From the NCBI GenBank assembly GCA_000720845.1, contig JODU01000010.1, positions 124,001 to 188,000 on the forward strand: DNA of 64,000 bases. The letters are read 5' to 3'. Position numbers and translations under genes: made by a program. Below, piece after piece: positions 56,124 to 64,000 of this stretch; position 1 is the stretch's first letter; each line of letters opens with the position of its first letter. The DNA is from Kitasatospora aureofaciens (lineage in GTDB: Bacteria > Actinomycetota > Actinomycetes > Streptomycetales > Streptomycetaceae). Below the pieces are notes generated by a model. That model saw only the letters and a program-made list of their open reading frames with translations. It searched no databases and had not been told where the DNA came from.

Positions 56124-58844
56124 TCACAACGCCCGGGTCGCGTACGCCCTGACGTCGGCGTCCGTGTCACCGGTGACGGTCGCGAGCGCCGTACGGGCGT
56201 CCTCGGTGGTGGCCGTGTGCCGGGTCAGGGCGAGGACGGCCGCCTTGCGGACGTCGGCGTTCCGGTCGGCGAGGGCCTTGGCGAGGACGGGGACCGCACG
56301 GCCGGAGTCGGCGGCGGACAGCGCGGTGGCCGCACCCGCCCGCACCTGCCAGGCCGGGTCGGACAGCGCGGTGACCGCACGGGCCGCCAGCGGGGCGGGG
56401 CAGCCCGTGTCCGCCAGGGCCGCGAGGGCGGCGCCGCGGACCAGGACGTCGGGGTCCTCGGTGAGCCGGTCGAGGGCACCGCCGGTGCGGGGAGCCGCCC
56501 GCAGCGTCCCCAGCGCCTTGGCGACCGCGACCCGCACCTCGCGGGACGAGTCGTCGGCGGCCGGGGAGAGCGACTCCGCGTCGTCCAGCGAGACCAGCCC
56601 GCGCACCGCCTCGATGCGCACCGGGACCTCGGGGTCGCCGAGGGCCGCGGCGAACGTGCCGGCGTCGCCCAGCCGCAGGATGCGCAGCAGGTCGAGGGCG
56701 GTGGCGCGGACGACCGGGTCGGTCTGGGCCAGTGCTTCGGCGAGGGGCTCGCCCAGGGCGGGTTCGGGCGTCAGCGTCTCGGCCAGTTCACGCAGGGACG
56801 CGGCCGCGGCGGAGCGCACCTCGCCGTCGGGATCGGACAGAGCGGCGGCGAGCGCCGGACCGGTACCGGCCGGGACCGTCTCGGTGAGCACGGTGACCGC
56901 CGTACGCCGGACGCCCGGTTCGAGGTCGGACAGGTACGGGCGGAGGGCGCCGAGGTCGGGCTCGCTCTCGGCCAGGGCGAGCAGTTCCAGCAGCCTGGGG
57001 GAACCGGCGGCGCCCGGCTCGGCGGTCGCGGTGACCGCGGTGGCCGTGGGGGGGACCCCGGTGGCGCGGGGCGCGGCATCGCGGGCCCCGGCCGTCGCCA
57101 CCTGTTCCGGGTGCACCTCGCCGAGGTGCCGGGAAGGACCGCCGACCGGCGTGAACTCGTCGATCGGCACCAGGTAGGGAGCCACGGGACGAGCCGTGAA
57201 CTCCATCGCACCGGAGGGGGACTTGTGCAGATCGAGGTGGTGGAACCAGGCCGCGTCGTCGCGCTCGGGGATGTCGACGCGCTCGTGGTAGAGGCCCCAG
57301 CGGGACTCCGTGCGGGCCAGGGATGCCCTGGCGGCCATCTCCGCGCAGTCGCGGATGAAGGTGACCTCGGCGCAGCGCATCAGCTCGTGCGGGGTGCGGG
57401 CGCCCATCGCCGCGATGTCCGTGCGCATCCGCTCGAAGGACTCCAGGGCGAGCGACAGCCGGGCGCCGGATTTCGGCGGTGCCACGTAGTCGTTGACGAA
57501 GCGCCGCAGCTTGTACTCGACCTGGGGCTGCGGCGGGCCGTCGGGGTTGCGCAGCGGGCGGTAGACCAGCTCGTGCGCCTCGCGCAGCTGCTCGGGCGGC
57601 AGTTCGCCCGCGTAGGCCGTGTACCGGGCGGCGTCCGCGCCCGCCAAGTCGCCGAAGACGAACGCGCCGATCATGTAGTTGTGCGGTACGCAGGCCAGGT
57701 CACCGGCCGCGTAGAGGCGGGGGACGGTGGTGCGGGCGTGGTCGTCGACCCGGACGCCCGAGGCGGAGTGGCCACCGCACAGACCGATCTCGGAGATGTG
57801 CATCTCGACGTCGTGGGTGCGGTAGTCGTGCCCGCGGCCCGCGTGGAAGGTGCCGCGGGTCGGCCGTTCGGTGGAGTGCAGGATGGACTCCAGCGCGGAG
57901 ACCGACTCCTCGGGGAGGTGGCTGAGCTTCAGATACACCGGACCTCGGTCGCTGGCGACCTCCGCCGCGAACTCGGCCATCATCTGGCCCGACCAGTAGT
58001 CGGAGTCGACGAAGCGCTCGCCGTGCCGGTTGACCTGGTAACCGCCGAAGGGGTTGGCGACGTAGGCGCAGGCGGGACCGTTGTAGTCCTTGATCAGCGG
58101 GTTGATCTGGAAGCACTCGATGCCGGTCAGTTCGGCGCCCGCGTGATAGGCCATGGCGTAGCCGTCACCGGCGTTGGTGGGGTTCTCGTAGGTGCCGTAG
58201 AGGTAGCCGGAGGCGGGCAGACCGAGCCGGCCCGCGGCACCGGTCGCGAGGATCACGGCACCCGCGCGGACGGTCACGAACCGCCCCGTGCGGGTGTTGA
58301 AACCCGCCGCGCCCACCGCCCGCCCCTCCGCCGTCAGGACCCGCACCGGCATCACGCGGTTCTCGATGCGGATCCGCTCGCGCATCTCGCGCCGCCGCAG
58401 CTGCCGGTACAGGACCTTCTTGACGTCCTTGCCCTCCGGCATCGGCAGCACGTAGGAACCGGAGCGGTGCACCTGGCGGACGGCGTAGTCGCCGTGCTCG
58501 TCCTTCTCGAACTTCACGCCGTACGACTCCAGCCGCTGGACCATCGCGAAGCCGCGGGTGGCGGTCTGGCGGACGGTGGACTGGTCGACGATGCCGTCGT
58601 TGGCGCGGGTGATCTCGGCGACGTAGTCGTCGGGTTCGGCGCGGCCGGGGACGACGGCGTTGTTGACGCCGTCCATGCCCATGGCGAGGGCGCCGGAGTG
58701 GCGGACGTGGGCCTTCTCCAGCAGCAGTACGTCCGCACCGTGTTCGGCGGCGGTCAGCGCGGCCATGGTGCCGGCGGTACCGCCGCCGATGACGAGGACG
58801 TCGCAGGAGAGTTCTTCGGCGTCGGTGAGGGCGGGGATCTCCAC
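56124..58844 (-). CDS. AprA/fumarate-reductase-like flavoprotein fused to HEAT repeats
   Basis: The 906-residue protein has two parts. Residues about 10-590 are a flavoprotein of the succinate dehydrogenase/fumarate reductase/AprA class: VLVIGGGTAGTMAALTAAEHG (FAD), HSGALAMGMDGVNN, GRFVTVRAGAVILATGAAG, and LYAAGDLACVPHNYMIGAFVFGD near residue 395. Residues about 625-906 are eight or nine HEAT/PBS-lyase-like repeats, each with Leu/Ala helices and DP-E-VR-x-A-A turns, usable as a protein-binding scaffold. It is the last gene of the operon with a ferredoxin and an ABC transporter. GTG 58844 has AAAGG about 9 bases upstream. An oxidoreductase acting on the imported compound is likely; the substrate is unknown. 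Confidence 0.85.
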   Translation of the reverse strand: MEIPALTDAEELSCDVLVIGGGTAGTMAALTAAEHGADVLLLEKAHVRHSGALAMGMDGVNNAVVPGRAEPDDYVAEITRANDGIVDQSTVRQTATRGFAMVQRLESYGVKFEKDEHGDYAVRQVHRSGSYVLPMPEGKDVKKVLYRQLRRREMRERIRIENRVMPVRVLTAEGRAVGAAGFNTRTGRFVTVRAGAVILATGAAGRLGLPASGYLYGTYENPTNAGDGYAMAYHAGAELTGIECFQINPLIKDYNGPACAYVANPFGGYQVNRHGERFVDSDYWSGQMMAEFAAEVASDRGPVYLKLSHLPEESVSALESILHSTERPTRGTFHAGRGHDYRTHDVEMHISEIGLCGGHSASGVRVDDHARTTVPRLYAAGDLACVPHNYMIGAFVFGDLAGADAARYTAYAGELPPEQLREAHELVYRPLRNPDGPPQPQVEYKLRRFVNDYVAPPKSGARLSLALESFERMRTDIAAMGARTPHELMRCAEVTFIRDCAEMAARASLARTESRWGLYHERVDIPERDDAAWFHHLDLHKSPSGAMEFTARPVAPYLVPIDEFTPVGGPSRHLGEVHPEQVATAGARDAAPRATGVPPTATAVTATAEPGAAGSPRLLELLALAESEPDLGALRPYLSDLEPGVRRTAVTVLTETVPAGTGPALAAALSDPDGEVRSAAAASLRELAETLTPEPALGEPLAEALAQTDPVVRATALDLLRILRLGDAGTFAAALGDPEVPVRIEAVRGLVSLDDAESLSPAADDSSREVRVAVAKALGTLRAAPRTGGALDRLTEDPDVLVRGAALAALADTGCPAPLAARAVTALSDPAWQVRAGAATALSAADSGRAVPVLAKALADRNADVRKAAVLALTRHTATTEDARTALATVTGDTDADVRAYATRAL

Positions 58845-58855
58845 CAGGTGGCCTT

Positions 58856-59764
58856 TCAGGTGCCGAGGGATGTCAGGACGTCGCGCCGCAGCGCCACGCG
58901 GGCCGGGTCGTCGTGCGCGGTGCGGTTCCGGGGGCGGGGCACGTCGCGTACGGCGATCAGGCGGCCGGCGCCGAGCAGGGCGACGCGGTCTCCGAGGAAC
59001 AGGGCCTCGTCCACGTCGTGGGTGACGAAGACGACCGTGGCTCCCGTGCCGTGCAGTACCTCCACCAGCAGGTCCTGCATGCCGGCGCGGGTCTGGGCGT
59101 CGAGGGCGCCGAAGGGTTCGTCCATCAGGACGGCGCGGGGACGTCCGGCCAGCGCACGGGCCAGCTGGGCGCGCTGGCGCTGTCCCCCGGAGACACGGTG
59201 CGGCAGTTGCCCGGCCTGCGCGGCGAGGCCGACCCGCTCCAGCCAGGCCGTCGCCTGTCGCCGGCGTTCGGTGCGGGGCAGGCCCTGGATGGCGAGGGGG
59301 AGTTCGACGTTGGCGCGCAGGGTGCGCCAGGGCAGGAGGGCGTCCTCCTGGAAGACCAGTGCCCGGTCCGCGCCCGGGCCGTCCACGGGGCGCCCGTCCT
59401 GCTCCGCCGTCCCGGCCAGCGGCGGCAGCAGACCGGCCAGCGTGCGCAGCAGCGTCGACTTGCCGCAGCCCGAGGGCCCGACCACGGTGAGGATCTCGCC
59501 GGGGGAGACGTCGACGTCCACACCGCTCACCGCGGCGGCGTCCGGGCGTCCGAGGATGGCGTCGCGCAGCGTGAGCCGGGTGCCGCGGGGCGACGTCCCG
59601 GCGCCGGCCGACGGACGGGCCCCGGCACCGGTCCCGACCCGAGCCCCGATCCCAGCCCCAGTGCAGGCCCCGGCACCAGTCCCGGCCCCAGCACCGGTCT
59701 CAGTGGACCCGGTCCCGGCGCCGGTCCCGGTGGTCCCGGTCTCAGTCTCGGACGAGGTGCTCAT
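58856..59764 (-). CDS. ABC transporter ATPase (nitrate/sulfonate/taurine type)
   Basis: The 302-residue product has a Thr/Gly/Ala/Glu low-complexity N-terminal tail of about 60 residues, then a standard ABC domain: VVGPSGCGKSTLL (Walker A), the ALVFQEDALLPW Q-loop, VSGGQRQRAQLARAL (signature), VLMDEPFGALD (Walker B) and FVTHDVDEAL. The SsuB/TauB/NrtD group is indicated by the overall motifs and the short TDV-type C-terminus. The start overlaps the permease gene by 23 bases. The tail arises from a tandem-like GGTCCCGGC-type DNA repeat (59590-59750). Confidence 0.88.
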   Translation of the reverse strand: MSTSSETETGTTGTGAGTGSTETGAGAGTGAGACTGAGIGARVGTGAGARPSAGAGTSPRGTRLTLRDAILGRPDAAAVSGVDVDVSPGEILTVVGPSGCGKSTLLRTLAGLLPPLAGTAEQDGRPVDGPGADRALVFQEDALLPWRTLRANVELPLAIQGLPRTERRRQATAWLERVGLAAQAGQLPHRVSGGQRQRAQLARALAGRPRAVLMDEPFGALDAQTRAGMQDLLVEVLHGTGATVVFVTHDVDEALFLGDRVALLGAGRLIAVRDVPRPRNRTAHDDPARVALRRDVLTSLGT

Positions 59765-60638
59765 CGCGTGCCTCCTCGGGGTGGGCGCGGGTGTCCTCGG
59801 GTACGGCGGCGCGGGCGGGCGCCGCCGCCGCGCCGGGCCGCGCGGGTTTCGGACGGGTGGCGGGGGCGTACGCCGTGCGCGGCAGCCAGCGGGTCAGGCG
59901 GCGGCCCAGCAGTTCCACGGCCGTGGAGGTCAGCCAGCCGAGCACACCGATGGTGACCATGCCGACGAAGACGCCCGGGTAGTCGACCACCGTGTAGTCC
60001 TGCCAGGTGCGGTATCCCACGCCGTATTGACCGGAGATCATCTCGGCGGAGATCACACAGATCCACGAGACGCCGATGCCGACCGACAGACCACCGAAGA
60101 CGCCGGGCAGCGCGCCCGGCAGGACCACCGAGCCGAGGATCCGCCACCGGCCGCCGCCCATGGTGCGGACCGCCTCCTCCCACACGGGGGTCAGTGCGCG
60201 CACCGCGTGCCGGGTGGAGACCAGGACGGGGAAGAAGGCGGCGGCGCAGGTGATGAAGACGATGCCCTGCTCGTTGGAGGGGAAGAGGAGGATCGCCACC
60301 GGGACGAGGGCGATGGCGGGAATGGGCCGGATCACTTCGAGGACCGGGCCGAGCAGGTCCTCGGCCAGCCGCGAGCGGGCCACCAGCACGCCCGTGGCCA
60401 CGCCCAGGACTGCGGCGAGCAGGAAGCCGGTGAGGATGCGGGTCAGGCTGTCGGTGAGGTCGGTCCAGTAGTCGGGCCCCGCCAGCCGGTCGGCGAAGGT
60501 GTGGGCCACGTCGGTGACGGTGGGGAACTGCGAGAAGCGCAGCCACAGGTCGATGTCCTGGCTTGTCACCAGCTGCCACAGCCCCAGGGCGGCGGCGAGC
60601 GAGGCGATTCGCAGCGCGTACCGGGCGGAGCGCTTCAC
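59742..60638 (-). CDS. ABC transporter permease (nitrate/sulfonate/taurine type)
   Basis: The 298-residue product has six helices and the EAA loop WEEAVRTMGGGRWRILGSVVLPGALPGVFGG of binding-protein-dependent permeases. VLEVIRPIPAIALVPVAILLF is typical of SsuC/TauC. It ends in an Ala/Pro-rich charged tail. GTG 60638 overlaps the binding-protein stop by 4 bases (GTGA). Confidence 0.9.
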   Translation of the reverse strand: MKRSARYALRIASLAAALGLWQLVTSQDIDLWLRFSQFPTVTDVAHTFADRLAGPDYWTDLTDSLTRILTGFLLAAVLGVATGVLVARSRLAEDLLGPVLEVIRPIPAIALVPVAILLFPSNEQGIVFITCAAAFFPVLVSTRHAVRALTPVWEEAVRTMGGGRWRILGSVVLPGALPGVFGGLSVGIGVSWICVISAEMISGQYGVGYRTWQDYTVVDYPGVFVGMVTIGVLGWLTSTAVELLGRRLTRWLPRTAYAPATRPKPARPGAAAAPARAAVPEDTRAHPEEARDEHLVRD

Positions 60639-61996
60639 GACGCCCGCTCCAGTGCCTCGGCGTACGGGACGACGCGCGCTCCGCCGTGCCCGGCGACGTA
60701 TGCCCGCGCGGTCTCCGGGGCGACGAAGGGCAGCAGGTCACCGCCGTCGGCCACCCACACCGCCTGGTCGGCGAACCACAGGGTGCCGGTGGTGGTGTCG
60801 GGGACGTAGGCGGCACGGACCTCGTCGCGGTGTCCGGCCACGTGCCGCAGCAGCGCGGTGGGGGAGGAGAAGGAGAGCGTCTTCCGCGCGCCCTTGGGCC
60901 AGACCTCGCCGGCCGGTTCCGGGGGCGTGGCGGCGAGCCGCTCGGCGTACTCGGCCGGTCCGAGCGCCTTCTTCACGTACTGGTCGTCGACGAAGGCGTC
61001 CACGTCCACGTCGCCGGTGAGTTTCGCGTCCTTGAGGACCGAGACGTCCTCCTTCAGGGCTGCGACGAGCTGCGGCTTGATCGCCGGGTCGAAGGTGGCG
61101 ATGCCCTGGGCGCCGTTGTAGAGGTAGACGGTCTCGGCGGGCAGGCCGGTGGCCTTCGCGACCTTCTCGGCGGCGGCCACGGGATGCGCGTCCAGATAGT
61201 CGGTCGCCTGCGTCTGGGCCTTCAGGAACGCCTCCAGCACGGCGGGGCGCTTCTTCGCGAAGTCCTCGACGGCGGTGACCCCGTGGAAGGTGGGCAGGTT
61301 CAGCTGCGCCCCGTCGTACAGAGCCTTGGCCTTGCCCTGGTGCGCGAGCAGGCCGGGCCAGGCGACGAACTGCGACAGGGCGTCCGCGCTTCCCGCGTCC
61401 AGGGCCGAGGCGCCCACGGCGGGCTGCTGGTTGAGCTTCTCGATGTCCTCGGCGGGATCGAGACCGGCGCGTTGCAGGGCGCGTACGAGGGTCCCGTCGG
61501 CGGCCGAGCCGACGCTCGTCGAGACCTTCCTGCCCTTGAGGTCCTTCAGGGAGGTGAGAGAGGAACCGGGTGGGACGACGATGGTGTTGAGGCCGCCGCG
61601 GAGGTTGTAGCCGGTGACCGAGACCAGGCGGGTCGGCTTGCCGAGCTGCTTGCCGCGGGCCGCGTTGATGAGCAGGGGGAAGTCGCCCATCGAGCCGATG
61701 TCGATCTTCCCCGCGGTCATCTGGGCGGTGATGGGCGCGCCGGTCGCGTAGTCCTGCCAGTCGACCTTGTAGGTGACGCCGTCGCCGAGGGAGTTGAGCT
61801 GTTTCTCGAAGTAGCCGAGGGAGCGCAGGAGGGTGCCGGCGGTGACCGTGTTGATCGTCCTGGACTGGTAGCCGACCGTCACGGTGACCGTGGAGCCGTC
61901 CCCGTCGGCGGAGGCGTCTCCGCCGCAGGCGGTGAGGGAGAGGAGCAGGGCCACGGCGGCCGCGGCGGCGGGGAGTGCGGTGCGTTTCGCCTTCAT
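60635..61996 (-). CDS. ABC substrate-binding lipoprotein with NosL-like C-terminal region
   Basis: The 453-residue product has a lipobox (LLLSLTAC) and a periplasmic-binding fold of the SsuA/TauA/NrtA type (about residues 35-350): VGYQSRTINTVTAGTLL, GKIDIGSMGDFPLL and the TSLKDLKGRKVSTSVGS hinge region. From about residue 366 to 450 the sequence looks like the C-terminal half of NosL (copper/heme-associated accessory protein): RAAYVPDTTTGTLWFADQAVWV, LLPFVAPETARAY, GHGGARVVPYAEAL. The Cys-Met copper motif of NosL is absent. ATG 61996 has GAGAGG upstream. Substrate is unknown. Confidence 0.85.
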   Translation of the reverse strand: MKAKRTALPAAAAAVALLLSLTACGGDASADGDGSTVTVTVGYQSRTINTVTAGTLLRSLGYFEKQLNSLGDGVTYKVDWQDYATGAPITAQMTAGKIDIGSMGDFPLLINAARGKQLGKPTRLVSVTGYNLRGGLNTIVVPPGSSLTSLKDLKGRKVSTSVGSAADGTLVRALQRAGLDPAEDIEKLNQQPAVGASALDAGSADALSQFVAWPGLLAHQGKAKALYDGAQLNLPTFHGVTAVEDFAKKRPAVLEAFLKAQTQATDYLDAHPVAAAEKVAKATGLPAETVYLYNGAQGIATFDPAIKPQLVAALKEDVSVLKDAKLTGDVDVDAFVDDQYVKKALGPAEYAERLAATPPEPAGEVWPKGARKTLSFSSPTALLRHVAGHRDEVRAAYVPDTTTGTLWFADQAVWVADGGDLLPFVAPETARAYVAGHGGARVVPYAEALERAS

Positions 61997-62009
61997 GGGA
62001 GTCGGCCTC

Positions 62010-62237
62010 TCACCGGAGCAGGTAGGGCATGTTGACCGTGACCGCCCCGGTGGGGCAGCGGGCGGCGCACGGGCCGCAGTACCAGCACTCGTCGACGTGC
62101 ATGTACGCCTTGCCGTTGCGCTCGTCGATGGCGAGGGAGTCCAGCGGGCACATGTCCACGCAGAGCGTGCAGCCTTCGATGCACTTCGACTCGTCGATGG
62201 TCACGGGCACGTCGGCCCGCTGGGGCGCCAAGGGCAT
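62010..62237 (-). CDS. Two-cluster 4Fe-4S ferredoxin
   Basis: The 75-residue product has two cluster motifs: CIEGCTLCVDMCP (C-x3-C-x2-C-x3-CP, one residue longer than usual) and CWYCGPCAARCP (CxxCxxCxxxCP). An AIDERNGKAYMHVDE stretch links them, as in AprB-like partners of AprA-type flavoproteins. It would carry electrons to or from the flavoprotein encoded at the end of the operon. ATG 62237 has GGAG upstream. Confidence 0.9.
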   Translation of the reverse strand: MPLAPQRADVPVTIDESKCIEGCTLCVDMCPLDSLAIDERNGKAYMHVDECWYCGPCAARCPTGAVTVNMPYLLR

Positions 62238-62279
62238 GGCTGTCTCCAGGGAGGGTGCGCGAAAAGGGGGTTCAGCGGG

Positions 62280-63068
62280 TCACAGGGACCGGTGCAGCAG
62301 GCCGCTCATGGCGATGCGGTCGCCGCGGAAGCGGACGAACTCCAGGTCGACCGGGCGGCCGTCGGCGAGGTGGGTGAGCCGTTCCAGCATGAGGACCGCC
62401 GTGCCGCGCGGTGCCTCCAGTACGGCGGCGGAGTGCGCGTCGGCGGTGACGGCCTCCAGGGTGATCTCGGCGTGGCCGAGCGGCTTGCCGGTGACGGACT
62501 CCAGGAGCCGGAACACGTCGGTGTTCTCCAGGTCCGCGCCGAGCAGGGCGGTCCCGATGTCGAGGGAGAGGTAGGTGAGGTCCAGGGAAAGGGGGACGCC
62601 GTTGAGACGGCGCAGGCGTTCGATGTAGAGGACGTCGGCGCCGGGTGGGACGCGGAGGCGTTCGGCGACCGGTGCGGGGGCCGGGACGGGGACGGTGGTG
62701 CGGACCTCGTTGGTGACGCGGCCGTGTTCGTGCAGGGTCTCCGCGAGGCCCATCAGGCGGTCCAGTCCGTGGGCGTACTTGCGGGCCACGACCACCGTGC
62801 CGATGCCGGGCTGGCGGGCCACGAGCCCTTCGGCGCGCAGCAGGTCGAGCGCCTGGCGGACGGTGTTGCGGGTGGTGTCGTAGTCGGCGGCGAGGGTGTC
62901 CTCGTGCGGGAGGGTGCCGTCGGGGAAGGCGTCGTCGAGCAGCTGACGGCGGAGCAGGTCGGCCAGTTGACGGGCCCGGTCGGCGCGCAACCGGCGCCGC
63001 GTGCGGTGGGCGGCGACGGTGGTCGCACCCTGGCCGGCGTGGTCTCGGATGCGGTCGGTGGGCGGCAT
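62280..63068 (-). CDS. GntR-family regulator (HutC/UTRA type)
   Basis: The 262-residue product has a winged helix of the GntR type (ADLLRRQLLDDAFPDGTLPHEDTLAADYDTTRNTVRQALDLLRAEGLV, about residues 35-85) and a UTRA ligand domain (about 115-255: VLYIERLRRLNGVPLSLDLTYL, VDLEFVRFRGDRI). It should control the ferredoxin-transporter-flavoprotein operon, whose first structural gene starts 43 bases after its stop, and may sense the imported compound. The start is uncertain: ATG 63068 is taken, ATG 63080 is also in frame, and neither has a clear ribosome site. Confidence 0.85.
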   Translation of the reverse strand: MPPTDRIRDHAGQGATTVAAHRTRRRLRADRARQLADLLRRQLLDDAFPDGTLPHEDTLAADYDTTRNTVRQALDLLRAEGLVARQPGIGTVVVARKYAHGLDRLMGLAETLHEHGRVTNEVRTTVPVPAPAPVAERLRVPPGADVLYIERLRRLNGVPLSLDLTYLSLDIGTALLGADLENTDVFRLLESVTGKPLGHAEITLEAVTADAHSAAVLEAPRGTAVLMLERLTHLADGRPVDLEFVRFRGDRIAMSGLLHRSL

Positions 63069-63279
63069 GGCTGGAACCATACCTATCCGGTGGGATTAGT
63101 GGTGTTGCGGGAATGTTGCGCCACCTGGGGCTCCGCCGGTTGCGGGGGTGAGCTGGGGGTTTCTCCTGGGAACGGAGGAGATCCGCCACCGGGGTCCGCA
63201 CGGCGCGGGGCGTGGGGGTTCACGCATCCCCGCTTGCAGCCGGGCGCCGTGGCGACTGCCCGCAGCCGGATGGCCGCGG

Positions 63280-64000
63280 CTATGTCAAGGCCGTCAGGCC
63301 CGGAGCGAAGGTGATCAGGAGGGGGAGGAGAGGGACCAGGGCGGCGGTCGCCGTGGTCAGGGCGCGATGGCGGCGGGGCAGGCGGGGCCGGGGCTCCAGG
63401 AGGCGGTCGACCCGTTCGCCGAGGAGGCGGTGGCTGGAGGCGCAGGACAGGACGCCGCGGTGCTGGTTCAGCTCGATCAGGGCCAGCGCGGTGGTCAGGT
63501 GGCCGCAGCGCCGGGAGGCGGTGTCGTCGGCCGAGAGTTCGACCAGGCGGTGGGTCTGGTCGCAGAAGTGGGCGAAGAGCGGGACGCTCGGGAATCCGGT
63601 GGCCAGGGCGGTCGACAGATGCAGCAGCCAGTCGTGGCGGGCCCGGGCGTGGCCGCGCTCGTGGGTGAGCACGGCGTCCAGCTGATGGTCGGTGAGGCGG
63701 TGCAGGGCACCGGTGGTGACGATCAGCTGCGGCGGGCTGCCGGGCATCCACCAGGCGTCCGGGTACTCGTCCTCCAGTACCAGCAGGGGCCCGCGGGCGG
63801 CGGGGAGTCCGGCGGGCAGGTCGGGGGCGCGCTCGCGCAGATGGGCGCGGGACCGGGCGCGCCGGCGGCGGGCCTCGACGAGTTCGCGCACGAGCATCGC
63901 GGTCGTCCAGGCGGCACCGGCCGCCAGCAGCAGGGTGAGGACGGCCGCCCAGACCGGACCGGCGGAGAGGTTGTACGCCGCGGTCACCGCGGGCGGCGCC
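63280..64000 (-). CDS. M56-family membrane metallopeptidase (BlaR1/MecR1-like), 5' end cut by the window
   Basis: This 235-residue fragment from GTG 63987 has a membrane segment (about 14-34), the zinc motif HERGH in LDAVLTHERGHARARHDWL, the third-ligand region LVELSADDTASRRCG, and a C-terminal membrane helix. Full-length streptomycete relatives are about 300 residues with helices before this point, and the frame stays open to base 64000, so the gene is truncated by the window edge. BlaR1-type proteins work with a BlaI-like repressor encoded upstream, outside the window. No sensor domain follows, as in most Streptomyces members. Confidence 0.88.
   Translation of the reverse strand, partial: APPAVTAAYNLSAGPVWAAVLTLLLAAGAAWTTAMLVRELVEARRRRARSRAHLRERAPDLPAGLPAARGPLLVLEDEYPDAWWMPGSPPQLIVTTGALHRLTDHQLDAVLTHERGHARARHDWLLHLSTALATGFPSVPLFAHFCDQTHRLVELSADDTASRRCGHLTTALALIELNQHRGVLSCASSHRLLGERVDRLLEPRPRLPRRHRALTTATAALVPLLPLLITFAPGLTALT

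Noticed and set aside
56217..60809. Very long open frame (1530 residues) on the plus strand
   Set aside because: It is antisense to the flavoprotein, ATPase and permease genes, which have clear motifs and ribosome sites. Its composition is typical of an antisense shadow.

Overview
The window looks like chromosomal DNA from a Streptomyces or close relative. Base composition is very GC-rich with G/C-ending codons, GTG starts are common, and many genes overlap by 4 bases (ATGA or GTGA). The gene families fit too: a futalosine-pathway menaquinone gene, a 14-gene Complex I operon under a Rex operator, WhiJ-type XRE/DUF397/anti-sigma genes and Tad pilus genes. The order mqnC - menG - nuoA-N - recQ resembles the S. 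coelicolor SCO4550-4577 neighbourhood (from memory, not searched). No rRNA, tRNA, CRISPR array or insertion sequence was seen.

Left part (1-24.5 kb). A WXG100-like protein and a two-gene secreted/lipoprotein module lie on the minus strand at 21-2137. A related copy of that two-gene module sits at 18740-20499. Between them is a Tad/Flp pilus operon (4533-11840: SAF/CpaB-like, TadZ, TadA, TadB, TadC, Flp pilin and three TadE/F/G-type pseudopilins). It is followed by a minus-strand type VII secretion polymorphic-toxin cassette (11922-16048), a WhiJ-like regulatory set (16128-17823) and an Rpn-family gene. The prepilin peptidase, with a large LysM/BTAD membrane protein, lies about 9 kb beyond the pilus operon (20783-24531). 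The intervening genes therefore look like accessory cargo placed inside a pilus locus. A 30-bp direct repeat of the end of tadG (11241-11270 and 11875-11904) brackets the last gene of the operon.

Middle part (24.6-53.2 kb). This is a respiratory-chain neighbourhood. It has mqnC and an amidohydrolase-like partner, then a GH18-like lipoprotein and an exopolysaccharide-type set (deacetylase-glycosyltransferase fusion plus acyltransferase), then menG, a geranylgeranyl-reductase-like flavoprotein, peptide deformylase, an NlpC/P60 hydrolase and the complete nuoABCDEFGHIJKLMN operon. Menaquinone made by the first genes is the electron acceptor of the NADH dehydrogenase encoded by the last. A Rex operator (36913-36930) upstream of nuoA links Complex I expression to NADH/NAD+. 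A strong hairpin (53164-53209) ends the operon.

Right part (53.2-64 kb). A broken Uma2-family gene and recQ are followed by a six-gene minus-strand operon that reads GntR regulator -> two-cluster ferredoxin -> substrate-binding lipoprotein with a NosL-like tail -> permease -> ATPase -> AprA/fumarate-reductase-like flavoprotein fused to HEAT repeats. Its components are known families, but I cannot assign a substrate. It is the best candidate here for an undescribed redox-plus-transport system. The window ends inside an M56 (BlaR1-like) membrane peptidase gene.
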